DNA of 15,405 nt from Vulcanimicrobiota bacterium (lineage in GTDB: Bacteria > Vulcanimicrobiota > Vulcanimicrobiia > Vulcanimicrobiales > Vulcanimicrobiaceae), in contig JACRTZ010000129.1 in the NCBI GenBank assembly GCA_014304965.1, forward strand, positions 16,218 through 31,622, in the 5' to 3' direction. Both the position numbers and the translations under genes were made by a program. Positions 1 to 7,083 of the stretch are shown one piece after another; position 1 is the stretch's first letter, and each line of letters begins with the position of its first letter. The notes under the pieces are model-generated. The model made no database searches. It was not told the origin of the DNA and saw only the letters and a program-made list of their open reading frames with translations.

Positions 1-1566
1 AAAGTCGGAATTGTACGCCGCCACGGCGCGCTCCCAATAGAAGAAGACGTTCGGCACGAGCGCGTGGATGCGCTCCTCCTCGCGCTGGTAGAGTGCCTTG
101 CGCTTGGCGCGATCGAAGGTGCGAATCGCTGCGTCCGCGAGTCGCGTGATCTCGGCGTCGCGCAGAAAACTCGTGTTGGCGCCCTTCGGCGGAATGAAAT
201 CGGCGCTCCAACTTCCTTGATTGTCGGGGTCGGGACCGTTCGTGTCGATGGACCATTCGAGATCGTAGGTGCCGCCGTAGAGAGGCCCGTTCTGCGCGAA
301 CAGCACGCTGCCCGGATAATTCTTGATCTCGAGCGCGATGCCGACCGCGCGCACGTGCTGCTGCATCTGGACTTCGGCTTGCTCGTTGCCGGGCTTGGTC
401 GTCGCGTTGATGACGAGCGCGAGCGGCACGCCGTTCTTGCGAACGATCCCATCGGGCCCGGGCTTCCAGCCGGCGGCCGAGAGCAAACGCCGCGCGTCGG
501 CGGGATCGTGTTTGTAGAACGGAATCTTCGGCGCGGCCCACGAGTCCGGCGGTATGTCGCTCGTCGCGCGGAGATGGTAGCCGTGGTACACGGTCGCGTT
601 GATGCGATCCCAATCGATCGCTTCGGCGATAGCGAGTCGCACGCGCACGTCGCGCAGCAACGGCTTCGCGCAGTTAATCGCGAGGCGGCGCCAATTGGCG
701 ACGAGATGCTTGACGACGGTAACGCCCGCGACACCGGCTACGGCTTCGTACTTGGACTCGGGCACGTCTTGAAAGAGGTCGATCTCGTGGGTTTGCAGTT
801 GCGTAAAGAGCGTTTCGGGATTCGGAACGATCTTGTACGTTATGGCCTGCAGCTTTGGCGAGCCGCGCCAGTACCGCGGGTTCGGAACGAACTCGAGCGC
901 CGCGCCGTGCCGCCACTCCTTGAGCAGCCACGGTCCGCTTGAAATCGGGTGCGCGTTGAAGTCGGCGGTATTGAGGCTCGCGAGTTTCCCTAAAAGATGT
1001 TCGGGCAACGGCGGATACGCGGAGCCGCCCATTCCGAAGATCCCGATGACGTCGGCGTTCGGCTTGCGAATGTGAATCACGGCGGTGTAGTCGTCCGGTA
1101 CGTCGACTGCCGTGATGTCTTGCCAGCCGAACAGGAGCTTCGTGCGGTTGTTCTTGTTGGTGACGGCCTTCCAGGTGAAGCGCAGGTCGCGCGCCGTGAG
1201 CGGGACTCCATCGGACCACGTGACGCCATGCCGCCAATGGAGCGTGATCGTTTTCGAATCGCGCGAGATGCCGCCGTTCGCGTAGGTCGGTACCTCCGTC
1301 GCGAGTTCCGGGACGAATTCGCCGCGCTCGTCGTAGCGGAAGACGGGTGCGAAGATCAGCGCGTCGATCTGATCGGTGGCGTCGCTGTGGCCGAACATCG
1401 GATTGAGGCTGTCGGGTTCTTCGGGAACGCCGATTCGCAGATGTCCCGGAATCGTCCAGGCATGGCGCCCCGGGGCCGCCGTGTTTTGCGCCTGGTCCGT
1501 CTTGGCGCAGCCGGCCGACAAGAGAGCGGCAGTCAGCACGAGCGTCAGCGTGCGGGCGCTTTTCAT
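1..1566 (-). CDS. Peptide ABC transporter substrate-binding lipoprotein (SBP family 5), C-terminus cut off by window edge
   Basis: This is the extracytoplasmic binding component of an oligopeptide/dipeptide (Opp/Dpp-type) ABC importer. Reading leftwards from the ATG at 1566, 522 codons are open down to base 1 with no stop, so only the last few tens of residues should be missing for a family of about 500-560 residues. Residues 1-20 form a lipoprotein signal: basic start, hydrophobic run, lipobox LSAGC with the acylated Cys at 20. The mature part has the family pattern: GVPEEPDSLNPMF near 47, ATEVPTY near 88, LHWRHGVTWSDGVPLTARD near 109-127, then FVPNPRYWRGSPK near 230. The ATG overlaps the stop of the DUF1611 gene (ATGA), so it is translationally coupled to the upstream D-glutamate genes. 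That context suggests murein-peptide uptake, but the ligand is inferred. No permease or ATPase gene is in view; they may lie to the left. Confidence 0.93.
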   Translation of the reverse strand, partial: MKSARTLTLVLTAALLSAGCAKTDQAQNTAAPGRHAWTIPGHLRIGVPEEPDSLNPMFGHSDATDQIDALIFAPVFRYDERGEFVPELATEVPTYANGGISRDSKTITLHWRHGVTWSDGVPLTARDLRFTWKAVTNKNNRTKLLFGWQDITAVDVPDDYTAVIHIRKPNADVIGIFGMGGSAYPPLPEHLLGKLASLNTADFNAHPISSGPWLLKEWRHGAALEFVPNPRYWRGSPKLQAITYKIVPNPETLFTQLQTHEIDLFQDVPESKYEAVAGVAGVTVVKHLVANWRRLAINCAKPLLRDVRVRLAIAEAIDWDRINATVYHGYHLRATSDIPPDSWAAPKIPFYKHDPADARRLLSAAGWKPGPDGIVRKNGVPLALVINATTKPGNEQAEVQMQQHVRAVGIALEIKNYPGSVLFAQNGPLYGGTYDLEWSIDTNGPDPDNQGSWSADFIPPKGANTSFLRDAEITRLADAAIRTFDRAKRKALYQREEERIHALVPNVFFYWERAVAAYNSDF

Positions 1567-2648
1567 GGCGCGACGCTCGCGGCGAGCGGGCGCGCTTTAG
1601 CGGCGAACGCCGGCGCCATCGCGTCGTAGAGCCCCGCCCCGCCGTAGCGCACGACATCGTCTGCCGGCAATCCGGTTTCCGCCCGCGCGCGCTCGATGGC
1701 GTGGCGGGCGCCGCGTTCGTCGAGATCGGACGTATTGAGTGCGATGCCCGCGACCTTCGCGGGTTTGACCGTGGCGCACAAACCTTCATAGGTACGAATC
1801 AGCGCGCGGTACGACATGATCGGCGTCCCAAAACTTTCGATTGCCGTGCGCGTGGCGCGGTGGACGAGGACGAGCGCGTCGGGTGCGGCGCCGTACAGCA
1901 GCGCGAGCGTCACCGGCGCAAAGGCCGGATGGTTGATCGAACCCTGCCCTTCGACGAACAGCAGACTCGCGTGACGCGCGTTCTCGACGACGAGCATTTC
2001 GGCGGCGCCGGGAGCAAAGTCGGCGATCACCCGGTCGATGGCGATCCCCGAACCCGCGATCATGATGCCGGTTTGGCCCGTCGCAACGAAACGGGCATCG
2101 GCGCCGCGTTCGCGCGCCGTGCGAACGAGTTCGAGCGAGGCGGTCATCTTGCCGACCGCGCAATCGCTGCCCACGGTCAAAATGACGCGCGCGGCGACGC
2201 CGTACGCGCGCCCCGAAAAGAGTGGGACGTCCGGAGGCAGTCGCACGTCCCAGATCGTGGCCTGTCCGCGCTGGGCGGCGGCGGCGAACTCGGGATCGTC
2301 GCCGAGGGTTTCGTGCAAACCGCTGACGAGGTCGAGGCCGGCTTCGAGTGCGCGCGCGATCGCGCCGCGCCAATCGCTCGGAAGCGCGCCGCCCGGCGGC
2401 GCGACGCCGATCAGCAGCGACGTCGGATTACGTGCAAGCGCCTCCTCGAGCGAAGCGACGATGGGAGCGTCCGACCGCAAGTAGCCCACCACGTCCCGCA
2501 CGCGTTTGCCGGCATGATCGGGATCGATCACCGCGACGACCGGATCCGCGCCGTACGCGATGACGCCGTGCGCGGTCTTCGCGCGGCTTTCGGCAAACGT
2601 GTGCGGCGCCAAGATCGCATAGCGCCGGTGCCGCGCGTTGCGGTTCAC
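1563..2648 (-). CDS. dgcN: DUF1611 family protein, DgcN-like (putative D-glutamate N-acetyltransferase)
   Basis: 361-residue DUF1611 protein. Proteins of this family named DgcN are reported to N-acetylate D-glutamate; they work with DgcA, an enolase-superfamily racemase of N-acetyl-glutamate. Visible here: an N-terminal Rossmann-like half (AYGADPVVAVIDP near 31-43, LLIGVAPPGG near 78-87), a P-loop-like GSDCAVGKMT at 160-169, ATGQTGIM at 189-196 and VEGQGSINHP at 232-241, all family hallmarks. The GTG start at 2648 overlaps the stop of the epimerase gene (GTGA), and the stop overlaps the ATG of the binding protein (ATGA). These overlaps fix both ends and make a three-gene coupled operon. The acetyltransferase role is inherited from the family and the dgcA neighbour. 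Older annotations give only 'NAD-dependent epimerase-like' or DUF1611. Confidence 0.88.
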   Translation of the reverse strand: MNRNARHRRYAILAPHTFAESRAKTAHGVIAYGADPVVAVIDPDHAGKRVRDVVGYLRSDAPIVASLEEALARNPTSLLIGVAPPGGALPSDWRGAIARALEAGLDLVSGLHETLGDDPEFAAAAQRGQATIWDVRLPPDVPLFSGRAYGVAARVILTVGSDCAVGKMTASLELVRTARERGADARFVATGQTGIMIAGSGIAIDRVIADFAPGAAEMLVVENARHASLLFVEGQGSINHPAFAPVTLALLYGAAPDALVLVHRATRTAIESFGTPIMSYRALIRTYEGLCATVKPAKVAGIALNTSDLDERGARHAIERARAETGLPADDVVRYGGAGLYDAMAPAFAAKARPLAASVAP

Positions 2649-3652
2649 GCGCCCGCGGTCAGCGCGCGTTCGCGAACGCCGAGCCCGGGACCGTCCGGCA
2701 AAACGATTTTGCCGCGCTCGTAGGTGAGCCCCGCGAACGGATCGTCTTTGGTCAGGAAGGGGCCGTCGAGGTCGGCCCAATCCACGAGCGGCGACAGATG
2801 GGCGGCCGCGGTTGCGAGGATCGCGCTTTCGACCATGCAGCCGAGCATGATCTTCAAGCCGGCGGCGCGCGCGGTGTGGATCATCGCGAGCGCGCCGCGA
2901 ATGCCGCCGCACTTGACGAGTTTCACGTTGACGCCGGCCACGCAGCCGCGCAGCGCCGGAACGTCGCGTGCGTCTTGCGAATCCTCGTCCGTCACGATCG
3001 GGATGTCTGTCTGCTCGGAAATCCAGCGCAAGCGTTCGGGCGTTCCGGCCGGGATCGGCTGCTCGCAAAATTCGATGTCGTAGCGTTCGAGCTCGTTCAA
3101 TGTTTTCGTCGCCTGCTCGGCCGTCCACGCTTCGTTGGCGTCGATCCGCAGCGCGCCGGTATAACGTTCGCGAATCGAAGCCACGATCTCGACGTCCTGC
3201 GCTGTGCCGAGCTTCACCTTGATCGTCGGGTGCTCGCGAATCTCGTCCACTTTGGCAAGCATCGCTTCGATGGTGTCGAGGCCGATTGTAAAGGACGTAA
3301 GCGGAGTTTTTCGCGGGTCGAGCCCGAGCAATTGCCAGAGCGGGCGGTCGAGTTCTTTTCCGATGAGATCGTGGAGCGCGACGTCGAGCGCGCAGCGCGC
3401 TGCCGGCGGCCGCCCTTCGAGGAGCTCCTCGAGCCTGTACGGATCCTCGCCGGTCACGGACCGTTCGGCGTAGTGCGCCAATACTGACTCGACGCTCTCG
3501 GCGTAGCGCGCGCTCGGCGTCGTTTCGCCGAGCCCTTCGAGGCCGCGCCACTCCAGGCGCGCGATCGCCGTTCGCGAGACGCTCTCGGAGCCGCGCGCGA
3601 TGGTGAAGGTGTGCACGAGGGGTAAATCGAGCGGCGTCAGCGTGAAACGCAC
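2645..3652 (-). CDS. dgcA: Enolase-superfamily dipeptide epimerase / N-acetyl-D-Glu racemase (L-Ala-D/L-Glu epimerase family)
   Basis: A 335-residue muconate-lactonizing-type enolase-superfamily enzyme that epimerises the alpha carbon of a glutamate residue. Substrates known in the family are L-Ala-D-Glu from murein peptides and, for DgcA, N-acetyl-D-glutamate. The barrel residues are all present: KVK at 145-147 (catalytic base pair), metal ligands D171 (RIDANEAW), E197 (EFCEQPI) and the TDED at 221-224, the second catalytic lysine K247 in NVKLVKCGG, then GCMVES at 271-276 and DLDGP at 294-298. The open frame extends upstream to 3937, but that part lies opposite the photolyase gene. I chose GTG 3652 because the capping domain begins just after it (MRFTLTPLDLPLVHTFTIAR). 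No good Shine-Dalgarno sits at the usual distance, so the start is uncertain by some residues. It is the first gene of the coupled operon; adjacency to DUF1611 favours the DgcA role. Confidence 0.9.
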   Translation of the reverse strand: MRFTLTPLDLPLVHTFTIARGSESVSRTAIARLEWRGLEGLGETTPSARYAESVESVLAHYAERSVTGEDPYRLEELLEGRPPAARCALDVALHDLIGKELDRPLWQLLGLDPRKTPLTSFTIGLDTIEAMLAKVDEIREHPTIKVKLGTAQDVEIVASIRERYTGALRIDANEAWTAEQATKTLNELERYDIEFCEQPIPAGTPERLRWISEQTDIPIVTDEDSQDARDVPALRGCVAGVNVKLVKCGGIRGALAMIHTARAAGLKIMLGCMVESAILATAAAHLSPLVDWADLDGPFLTKDDPFAGLTYERGKIVLPDGPGLGVRERALTAGA

Positions 3653-3670
3653 GCAGCGTTGTACGGCTTG

Positions 3671-3704
3671 ACGGGGACGGCTCCCCGCCTCCGAAGGAGA
3701 CGCG
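3671..3704 (+). promoter_or_regulatory. Photolyase leader: Shine-Dalgarno within two tandem hairpins
   Basis: The Shine-Dalgarno AAGGAG at 3694-3699 lies five bases before GTG 3705 and decides the photolyase start. It overlaps a small hairpin, CTCC (3689-3692), loop GAA, GGAG (3696-3699). Just upstream is GGGGA (3673-3677), loop CGGC, TCCCC (3682-3686). This lies in the 52-base divergent gap shared with the epimerase gene, so that gap must hold any promoters or they sit inside the genes. Use of the hairpins to control translation is inference. Confidence 0.45.
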
Positions 3705-5118
3705 GTGACGCCGCGCTGTGAAATCGCAATCGTGTGGATGCGCCGGGACCTGCGACTCGACGACAATGCGGCTCTTTTTGCTGCTTCGAGCGATGCCGGG
3801 CGCGTCGCGTGCGCGTTCGTGCTCGACGAAGCACTCTTGCGCTCCGATCGCGTCGGCGCCCCGATCGTCTGCTTCTTTTTCGATGCGCTCGCGGCGCTGC
3901 GCAGCGATCTGCGGCGGCGCGGCAGCGATCTCGTCATCCTGCGAGGCGATCCCGCGAGCGAACTCGCGGCACTGGCCCGGAAGATCGGCGCCGGCGCGGT
4001 ATATTACAATCTCGACGTGGAGCCCGCGGCCCGCGAACGCGACGCACGCGCCGAACGTCGGTTGCGCGAAGCTGGAGTGCAGGTTCGCGCCTCGCTCGAC
4101 CGCTCGTACTTCGGCGAGAACGACATCGTGCAGGCGAACGGCAAACCGTACGCCGTGTTCACGCCGTACAAGCGCCGCTGGCTCGAACGCGTTTGCGCCG
4201 CGCGAGGTGCTCGGAGAATCGCTCGACGTTCCCGAGGCGAGCGAGTACGGCTTTGCGCGAAAGAGCGGCTATCCGCTCGCGGGCGAGCGCCAGGCCAAGG
4301 CCGCGCTCGCGGTCTTTTGCTCGGAACGCATTGCGGAGTACGATCGAACCCGCAACGTGCCGGCTCTCGATGCTACGTCGCACGTTTCGCCGCATCTGCG
4401 AGCCGGCACGCTCGGCATCCGGCGTTGTGTCTGGCGCGCGATGGAAGCGCGCGAGGCAAATCGCGAACGGCCGGCCGGCGTCGACACGTGGCTTTCCGAG
4501 TTGATCTGGCGCGACTTTTACGACGCGATCTTAGCGCACGTACCGCGCGTTGCGGTCGAACCGTTTCTTGAAAAAGCGCGGCGCGTTCCGTGGCGCGAAT
4601 CGGAAGACGATTTTCGCGCGTGGTGCGAAGGACGCACGGGATATCCGTTCGTGGATGCCGGTATGCGCCAGCTGGAAGCAACCGGCTGGATGCACAATCG
4701 CCTTCGCATGGTCGTTGCATCGTTCTTGACCAAAGATTTGCTGATCGACTACCGGCGCGGCGAACGGTACTTCGAACGTGCGCTGGCCGACGCCGACCTC
4801 GCGTCGAACAACGGCGGCTGGCAATGGGCGGCGTCCACGGGAACCGATGCGGCGCCGTATTTCCGCGTGTTCAATCCGGTGACCCAGAGCACGACCTTCG
4901 ACCCAACCGGCGCGTTCATCCGGCGCTGGGTGCCCGAATTGCGGAGCCTCGACGAGCGCAGCATTCACGCGCCCTGGCGTGCTGCTCCGCTTGTCTTGCA
5001 GAGCGCGAACGTCACGCTAGGCCAAACGTACCCTTTTCCCATTGTCGAGCACGGCGAAGCCCGCGTTCGAGCCATCGCCGCTTACAAGGCATCGTTCGGC
5101 GATTCTGTCAAGACTTGA
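3705..5118 (+). pseudogene. phr: Class I CPD photolyase (FAD), interrupted by a one-base frameshift
   Basis: A DNA photolyase of the cryptochrome superfamily, which repairs UV-induced pyrimidine dimers by light-driven electron transfer from FAD. GTG 3705 has an AAGGAG site and opens with VWMRRDLRLDDNAAL, the antenna-domain signature. This frame runs to FTPYKRRWLER (about 4158-4190) and then turns to nonsense. The frame one base ahead takes over at FAPREVLGESLD (4192 on) and continues to TGA 5118. Dropping one base near 4191-4200 gives a normal 470-residue protein. The FAD-binding half holds TGYPFVDAGMRQL, TGWMHNRLRM and NNGGWQWAASTGTDAAPYFR (368-387 in the corrected protein), ending in YPFPIVEHGEAR as in E. 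coli PhrB. By alignment with remembered PhrB, W296 and W372 match W306 and W382, but Y349 replaces W359. It may be a true lesion, a sequencing error, or rarely a programmed shift. The downstream frame looks well conserved, which argues against old decay. Confidence 0.85.
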
Positions 5119-5133
5119 CCGCGGTGGGATAAT
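5105..5133 (+). promoter_or_regulatory. Possible sigma70-type promoter for the 5140-5324 element
   Basis: CTGTCA at 5105-5110 (4 of 6 matches to TTGACA), a 17-base spacer, then GATAAT at 5128-5133 (5 of 6 matches to TATAAT). It overlaps the photolyase stop codon. The predicted start, about 5140, coincides with the first stem of the putative RNA below. Matched by eye only. Confidence 0.35.
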
Positions 5134-5139
5134 GCGACG

Positions 5140-5324
5140 TAGACGGTAACTGCGCTCGCACGCGTACTTGTCTAGGTGTAGGACCAACGTAAGAACCAAG
5201 GGAGCACCAGCTCCGGATACGACACGCGCAGGCCGGCATACCCCGTCCTCGCCTGGCGCCCGGGCCGCACCCACCTGCAACAGCAGGTCTCTACCCGGGC
5301 ATGCAGACGGCAGTGCGGTTATCC
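5140..5324 (+). ncRNA. Candidate structured non-coding RNA between convergent genes
   Basis: The stretch 5119-5318 between the photolyase and the minus-strand sugar isomerase holds no convincing gene, but several nested complementary segments. Stem 1: TAGAC 5140-5144 with GTCTA 5170-5174, enclosing GTA/TAC and GCG/CGC. Stem 2: GGAGC 5201-5205, loop ACCA, GCTCC 5210-5214. Stem 3 is a long interrupted rod: GGATA 5215-5219 with TATCC 5320-5324; CGCA 5227-5230 with TGCG 5314-5317; CCGTC 5243-5247 with GACGG 5306-5310; GCCCGGG 5258-5264 with CCCGGGC 5294-5300; ACCTGC 5273-5278 with GCAGGT 5283-5288, loop AACA. I compared it with SRP RNA, 6S RNA, tmRNA and common riboswitches as I remember them and found no match. 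Strand is assumed from the promoter-like site upstream. GC-rich DNA gives chance stems, and the rod could instead act as a two-way terminator. Confidence 0.35.
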
Positions 5325-6053
5325 GTCGCTCGTTTCGAGCGCCGCTTGCGCCGAGGCTGCGCGCAACGTTCGCATGGCGCGATGGTATGCCGTCCGTTCG
5401 GCGTTCGCGTCGCGATGTTCGATGGCGACGAAGCCGCGAAAGCCGCGCAGCGCGTTGACGATCGTGCGCGCTTCGGTCGCGTCGCGCGCAAACGTCTCGA
5501 GATCGGTAATGCGATGAATCGCGAGGACGGCTTTGAGATTGAGCGTTCCCGAAGATTCGCTTGCCTCGAGCGCGGCGACGTCCAGCGCGTAGCGCAGCCA
5601 CGCGCTATCGACGTCCTTGGTCGCACGCTTGCAGTCGGCGACCGTTTCGCACAGCGTCTTGGGCGCGTTACGCAGGGCAAGCGTGACGTTCGCGCGTTTC
5701 GCCGCCGCCGCGAGCGGTCTCATCGTCGCAAGGAAGTCGTTCCACGCCTCCGCCTGACCGGGCGCTGCAGGCGCCGAGATCACGAGGAGGGGTGCGCCGA
5801 GGGCGAGCGCCGTCTGGATATCGGCCGTGTCGGGTGTTGAGGCGGACAGGCCCGCCACCGTCAAGCCGAGATCGGCCGCCATTTTTTTGAGTTGCGCCAG
5901 ATAGTCGGCATCGGTGCGCGGGAAATGCCGGATGTCGAAGAGGACGCCGTCGGCCTCGAGTTCGCTCGCGCACAGGTCGAGCCACTCGAGTTGGGTCAGG
6001 TCGCCGGCCGCGAGCGCGCGCTCGAAGGCCGCGCTCGACGCAGCGATCTTCAT
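5319..6053 (-). CDS. TIM-barrel sugar-phosphate isomerase/epimerase-like protein
   Basis: A 244-residue single-domain protein with the rhythm of the xylose isomerase-like TIM-barrel superfamily (AP endonuclease 2 family): SAAFERALAAGD at the start, LEADGVLFDIRHFP near 32-45, ADLGLTVAGLSAST near 60-72, LALGAPLLVIS near 83-93, VTLALRNAP near 123-131, ALDVAAL near 156-162 and FVAIEHR near 208-214. Active members bind a metal with Glu, Asp, His and Glu ligands. Here the usual Glu-Asn after the fourth strand reads LRNAP, and the usual LDxGH reads LDVAAL, so ligands appear to be missing. It may be a non-catalytic or divergent member. Start ATG 6053 is chosen for the MKIA barrel opening; no strong ribosome site is visible. 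It is divergent from rpiB, 56 bases apart, and convergent with the photolyase. Substrate unknown. Confidence 0.7.
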   Translation of the reverse strand: MKIAASSAAFERALAAGDLTQLEWLDLCASELEADGVLFDIRHFPRTDADYLAQLKKMAADLGLTVAGLSASTPDTADIQTALALGAPLLVISAPAAPGQAEAWNDFLATMRPLAAAAKRANVTLALRNAPKTLCETVADCKRATKDVDSAWLRYALDVAALEASESSGTLNLKAVLAIHRITDLETFARDATEARTIVNALRGFRGFVAIEHRDANAERTAYHRAMRTLRAASAQAALETSDG

Positions 6054-6109
6054 TGCGGCCGGAGTTCGGTTCGGCGGGCGGCCATCCCGTCGGCGCTGAA
6101 ATGTGGGGA

Positions 6110-6628
6110 ATGAAGATCGCGCTTTCGGCCGACCACGCGGGCTTCGGGTACAAGGACCAGATCGCGAAGGCGCTGCGCGAGCGCGGTCACGAGACGCACG
6201 ATTTCGGCACGGCCGGCGGGACGCCGGTGGACTATCCCGATTACGGTTTCGTCGTCGGTCTGGCAGTCGCGCGCGGCGGCTTCGACCGCGGCATCGTCGT
6301 CTGCGGCTCGAGCATCGGGATCGCAATCGCGGCCAACAAGGTTGAGGGGATTCGCTGCGCCTCGGTCACCGAGCCGCTCTCGTGCGAACTCGCGCGCCGC
6401 CACAACGACGCGAACGTGCTCGCGCTTTCGGAACGCCTTACCGGCTGGGAAATGATCGAGCGGCTCGTCGAAGTGTTCTTGGAAACGCCGTTCGAGGGCG
6501 GCCCGAAGAGCCGGCACGCCCGCCGCGTCGCGAAGCTTGCATTCGGCGAAGCGGAGCAACGCAAAGCCGAAACCGACCTCGCCCGCGGCCGCGTCGAAGG
6601 CGCGGTGACGCCGAAAGAATTCTTGTAG
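6110..6628 (+). CDS. rpiB: Ribose-5-phosphate isomerase B (RpiB/LacAB family)
   Basis: It interconverts ribose 5-phosphate and ribulose 5-phosphate in the cytosolic non-oxidative pentose phosphate pathway. The 172 residues open with MKIALSADHAG (D8, H9 phosphate/ring-opening region). They carry the active-site Cys at 65 in VVCGSSIGIAIAANK, H98-N99-D100 in RRHNDANVLALSER, and the C-terminal Arg-rich SRHARR near 134-139. Family members are usually about 145-150 residues; this one has some 25 extra, charged residues at the C-terminus (KAETDLARGRVEGAV region). ATG 6110 gives the family start; ATG 6101 in frame would add three residues (MWG). Loop-type RpiB proteins vary in substrate (allose-6-phosphate, galactose-6-phosphate), but the Cys-type catalytic site is standard. 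First gene of a rightward run that ends with glyA. Confidence 0.93.
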   Translation: MKIALSADHAGFGYKDQIAKALRERGHETHDFGTAGGTPVDYPDYGFVVGLAVARGGFDRGIVVCGSSIGIAIAANKVEGIRCASVTEPLSCELARRHNDANVLALSERLTGWEMIERLVEVFLETPFEGGPKSRHARRVAKLAFGEAEQRKAETDLARGRVEGAVTPKEFL

Positions 6629-6643
6629 TGCTCTGCGCACCCC

Positions 6644-6973
6644 GTGACGATGACTGACCGTGCGGCCCCGATGAGCTCAACGACGATCAGATTGGCAACC
6701 GCGGTTGCTAGTGTACTCGGCATCATCCTGCTGTTTGCATCCGCCGTTGTAAGCGCATTCGCGCGAACCACGAATGTTGCGTTGATGTCCCTGGCCGGAA
6801 TGCTGATCGTTTTCGGCGTGTCGATTGGATGGTACGTACGGCGGAACGATCCGCAACTCGACCTGCGCGGAATGGATGGCGCCGGCTACACGTGCGGAAT
6901 CGCGGGAGGTATGGGGCTTCCTGATCCTAACGGGAACGTCGAGAAAGAGGCGGCGAGGTCGCATTATGATTAA
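6644..6973 (+). CDS. Small hypothetical two-helix membrane protein
   Basis: A 109-residue protein I do not recognise. Two hydrophobic segments are visible, roughly 18-40 and 44-64, joined by a short ARTTN turn. After them come a basic WYVRRNDPQ stretch and a soluble, glycine-rich tail with Cys at 84 (GYTCGIAGGMGLPDP). By the positive-inside rule the tail should be cytoplasmic. GTG 6644 is the first start; ATG 6650 or ATG 6671 are equally possible, and no clear ribosome site separates them. It sits 15 bases after rpiB and 110 bases before the nitrile hydratase-like genes. Base composition is less GC-rich than its neighbours (33 of 60 G/C in row 6721-6780). The coding potential looks real, but function is unknown. 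Confidence 0.55.
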   Translation: MTMTDRAAPMSSTTIRLATAVASVLGIILLFASAVVSAFARTTNVALMSLAGMLIVFGVSIGWYVRRNDPQLDLRGMDGAGYTCGIAGGMGLPDPNGNVEKEAARSHYD

Positions 6974-7083
6974 AGCGCCGGAGATGCTCTCCGAATCGTC
7001 ATCCCGGTGATCCTCGTCGTTGCTGCGCTGAAAATCGCACTTGCGCTCGGCCAAGCTGCGCGGCTCTTACCCAGGAGTCAAAC

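Noticed and set aside
64..942. 292-codon plus-strand frame at the left edge
   Set aside because: Shadow of the minus-strand peptide-binding lipoprotein, which is open for all 522 codons and has a lipobox and family motifs.
2649..3551. Upstream extension of the DUF1611 frame (open to 3551) as part of the protein
   Set aside because: The extension is Arg-rich nonsense opposite to nothing but in the wrong frame of the epimerase gene; homology to DUF1611 starts just after the GTG at 2648.
5140..5324. SRP, 6S or tmRNA identity for the structured region
   Set aside because: The GGAA-type SRP tip, the 6S central bubble layout and the tmRNA tRNA-like end are not present.
5017..5680. Small frames on either strand across the 5119-5318 gap
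   Set aside because: Compositions are Arg/Ser-rich with no recognisable motif, and they overlap well-supported genes; the gap is better described as non-coding.
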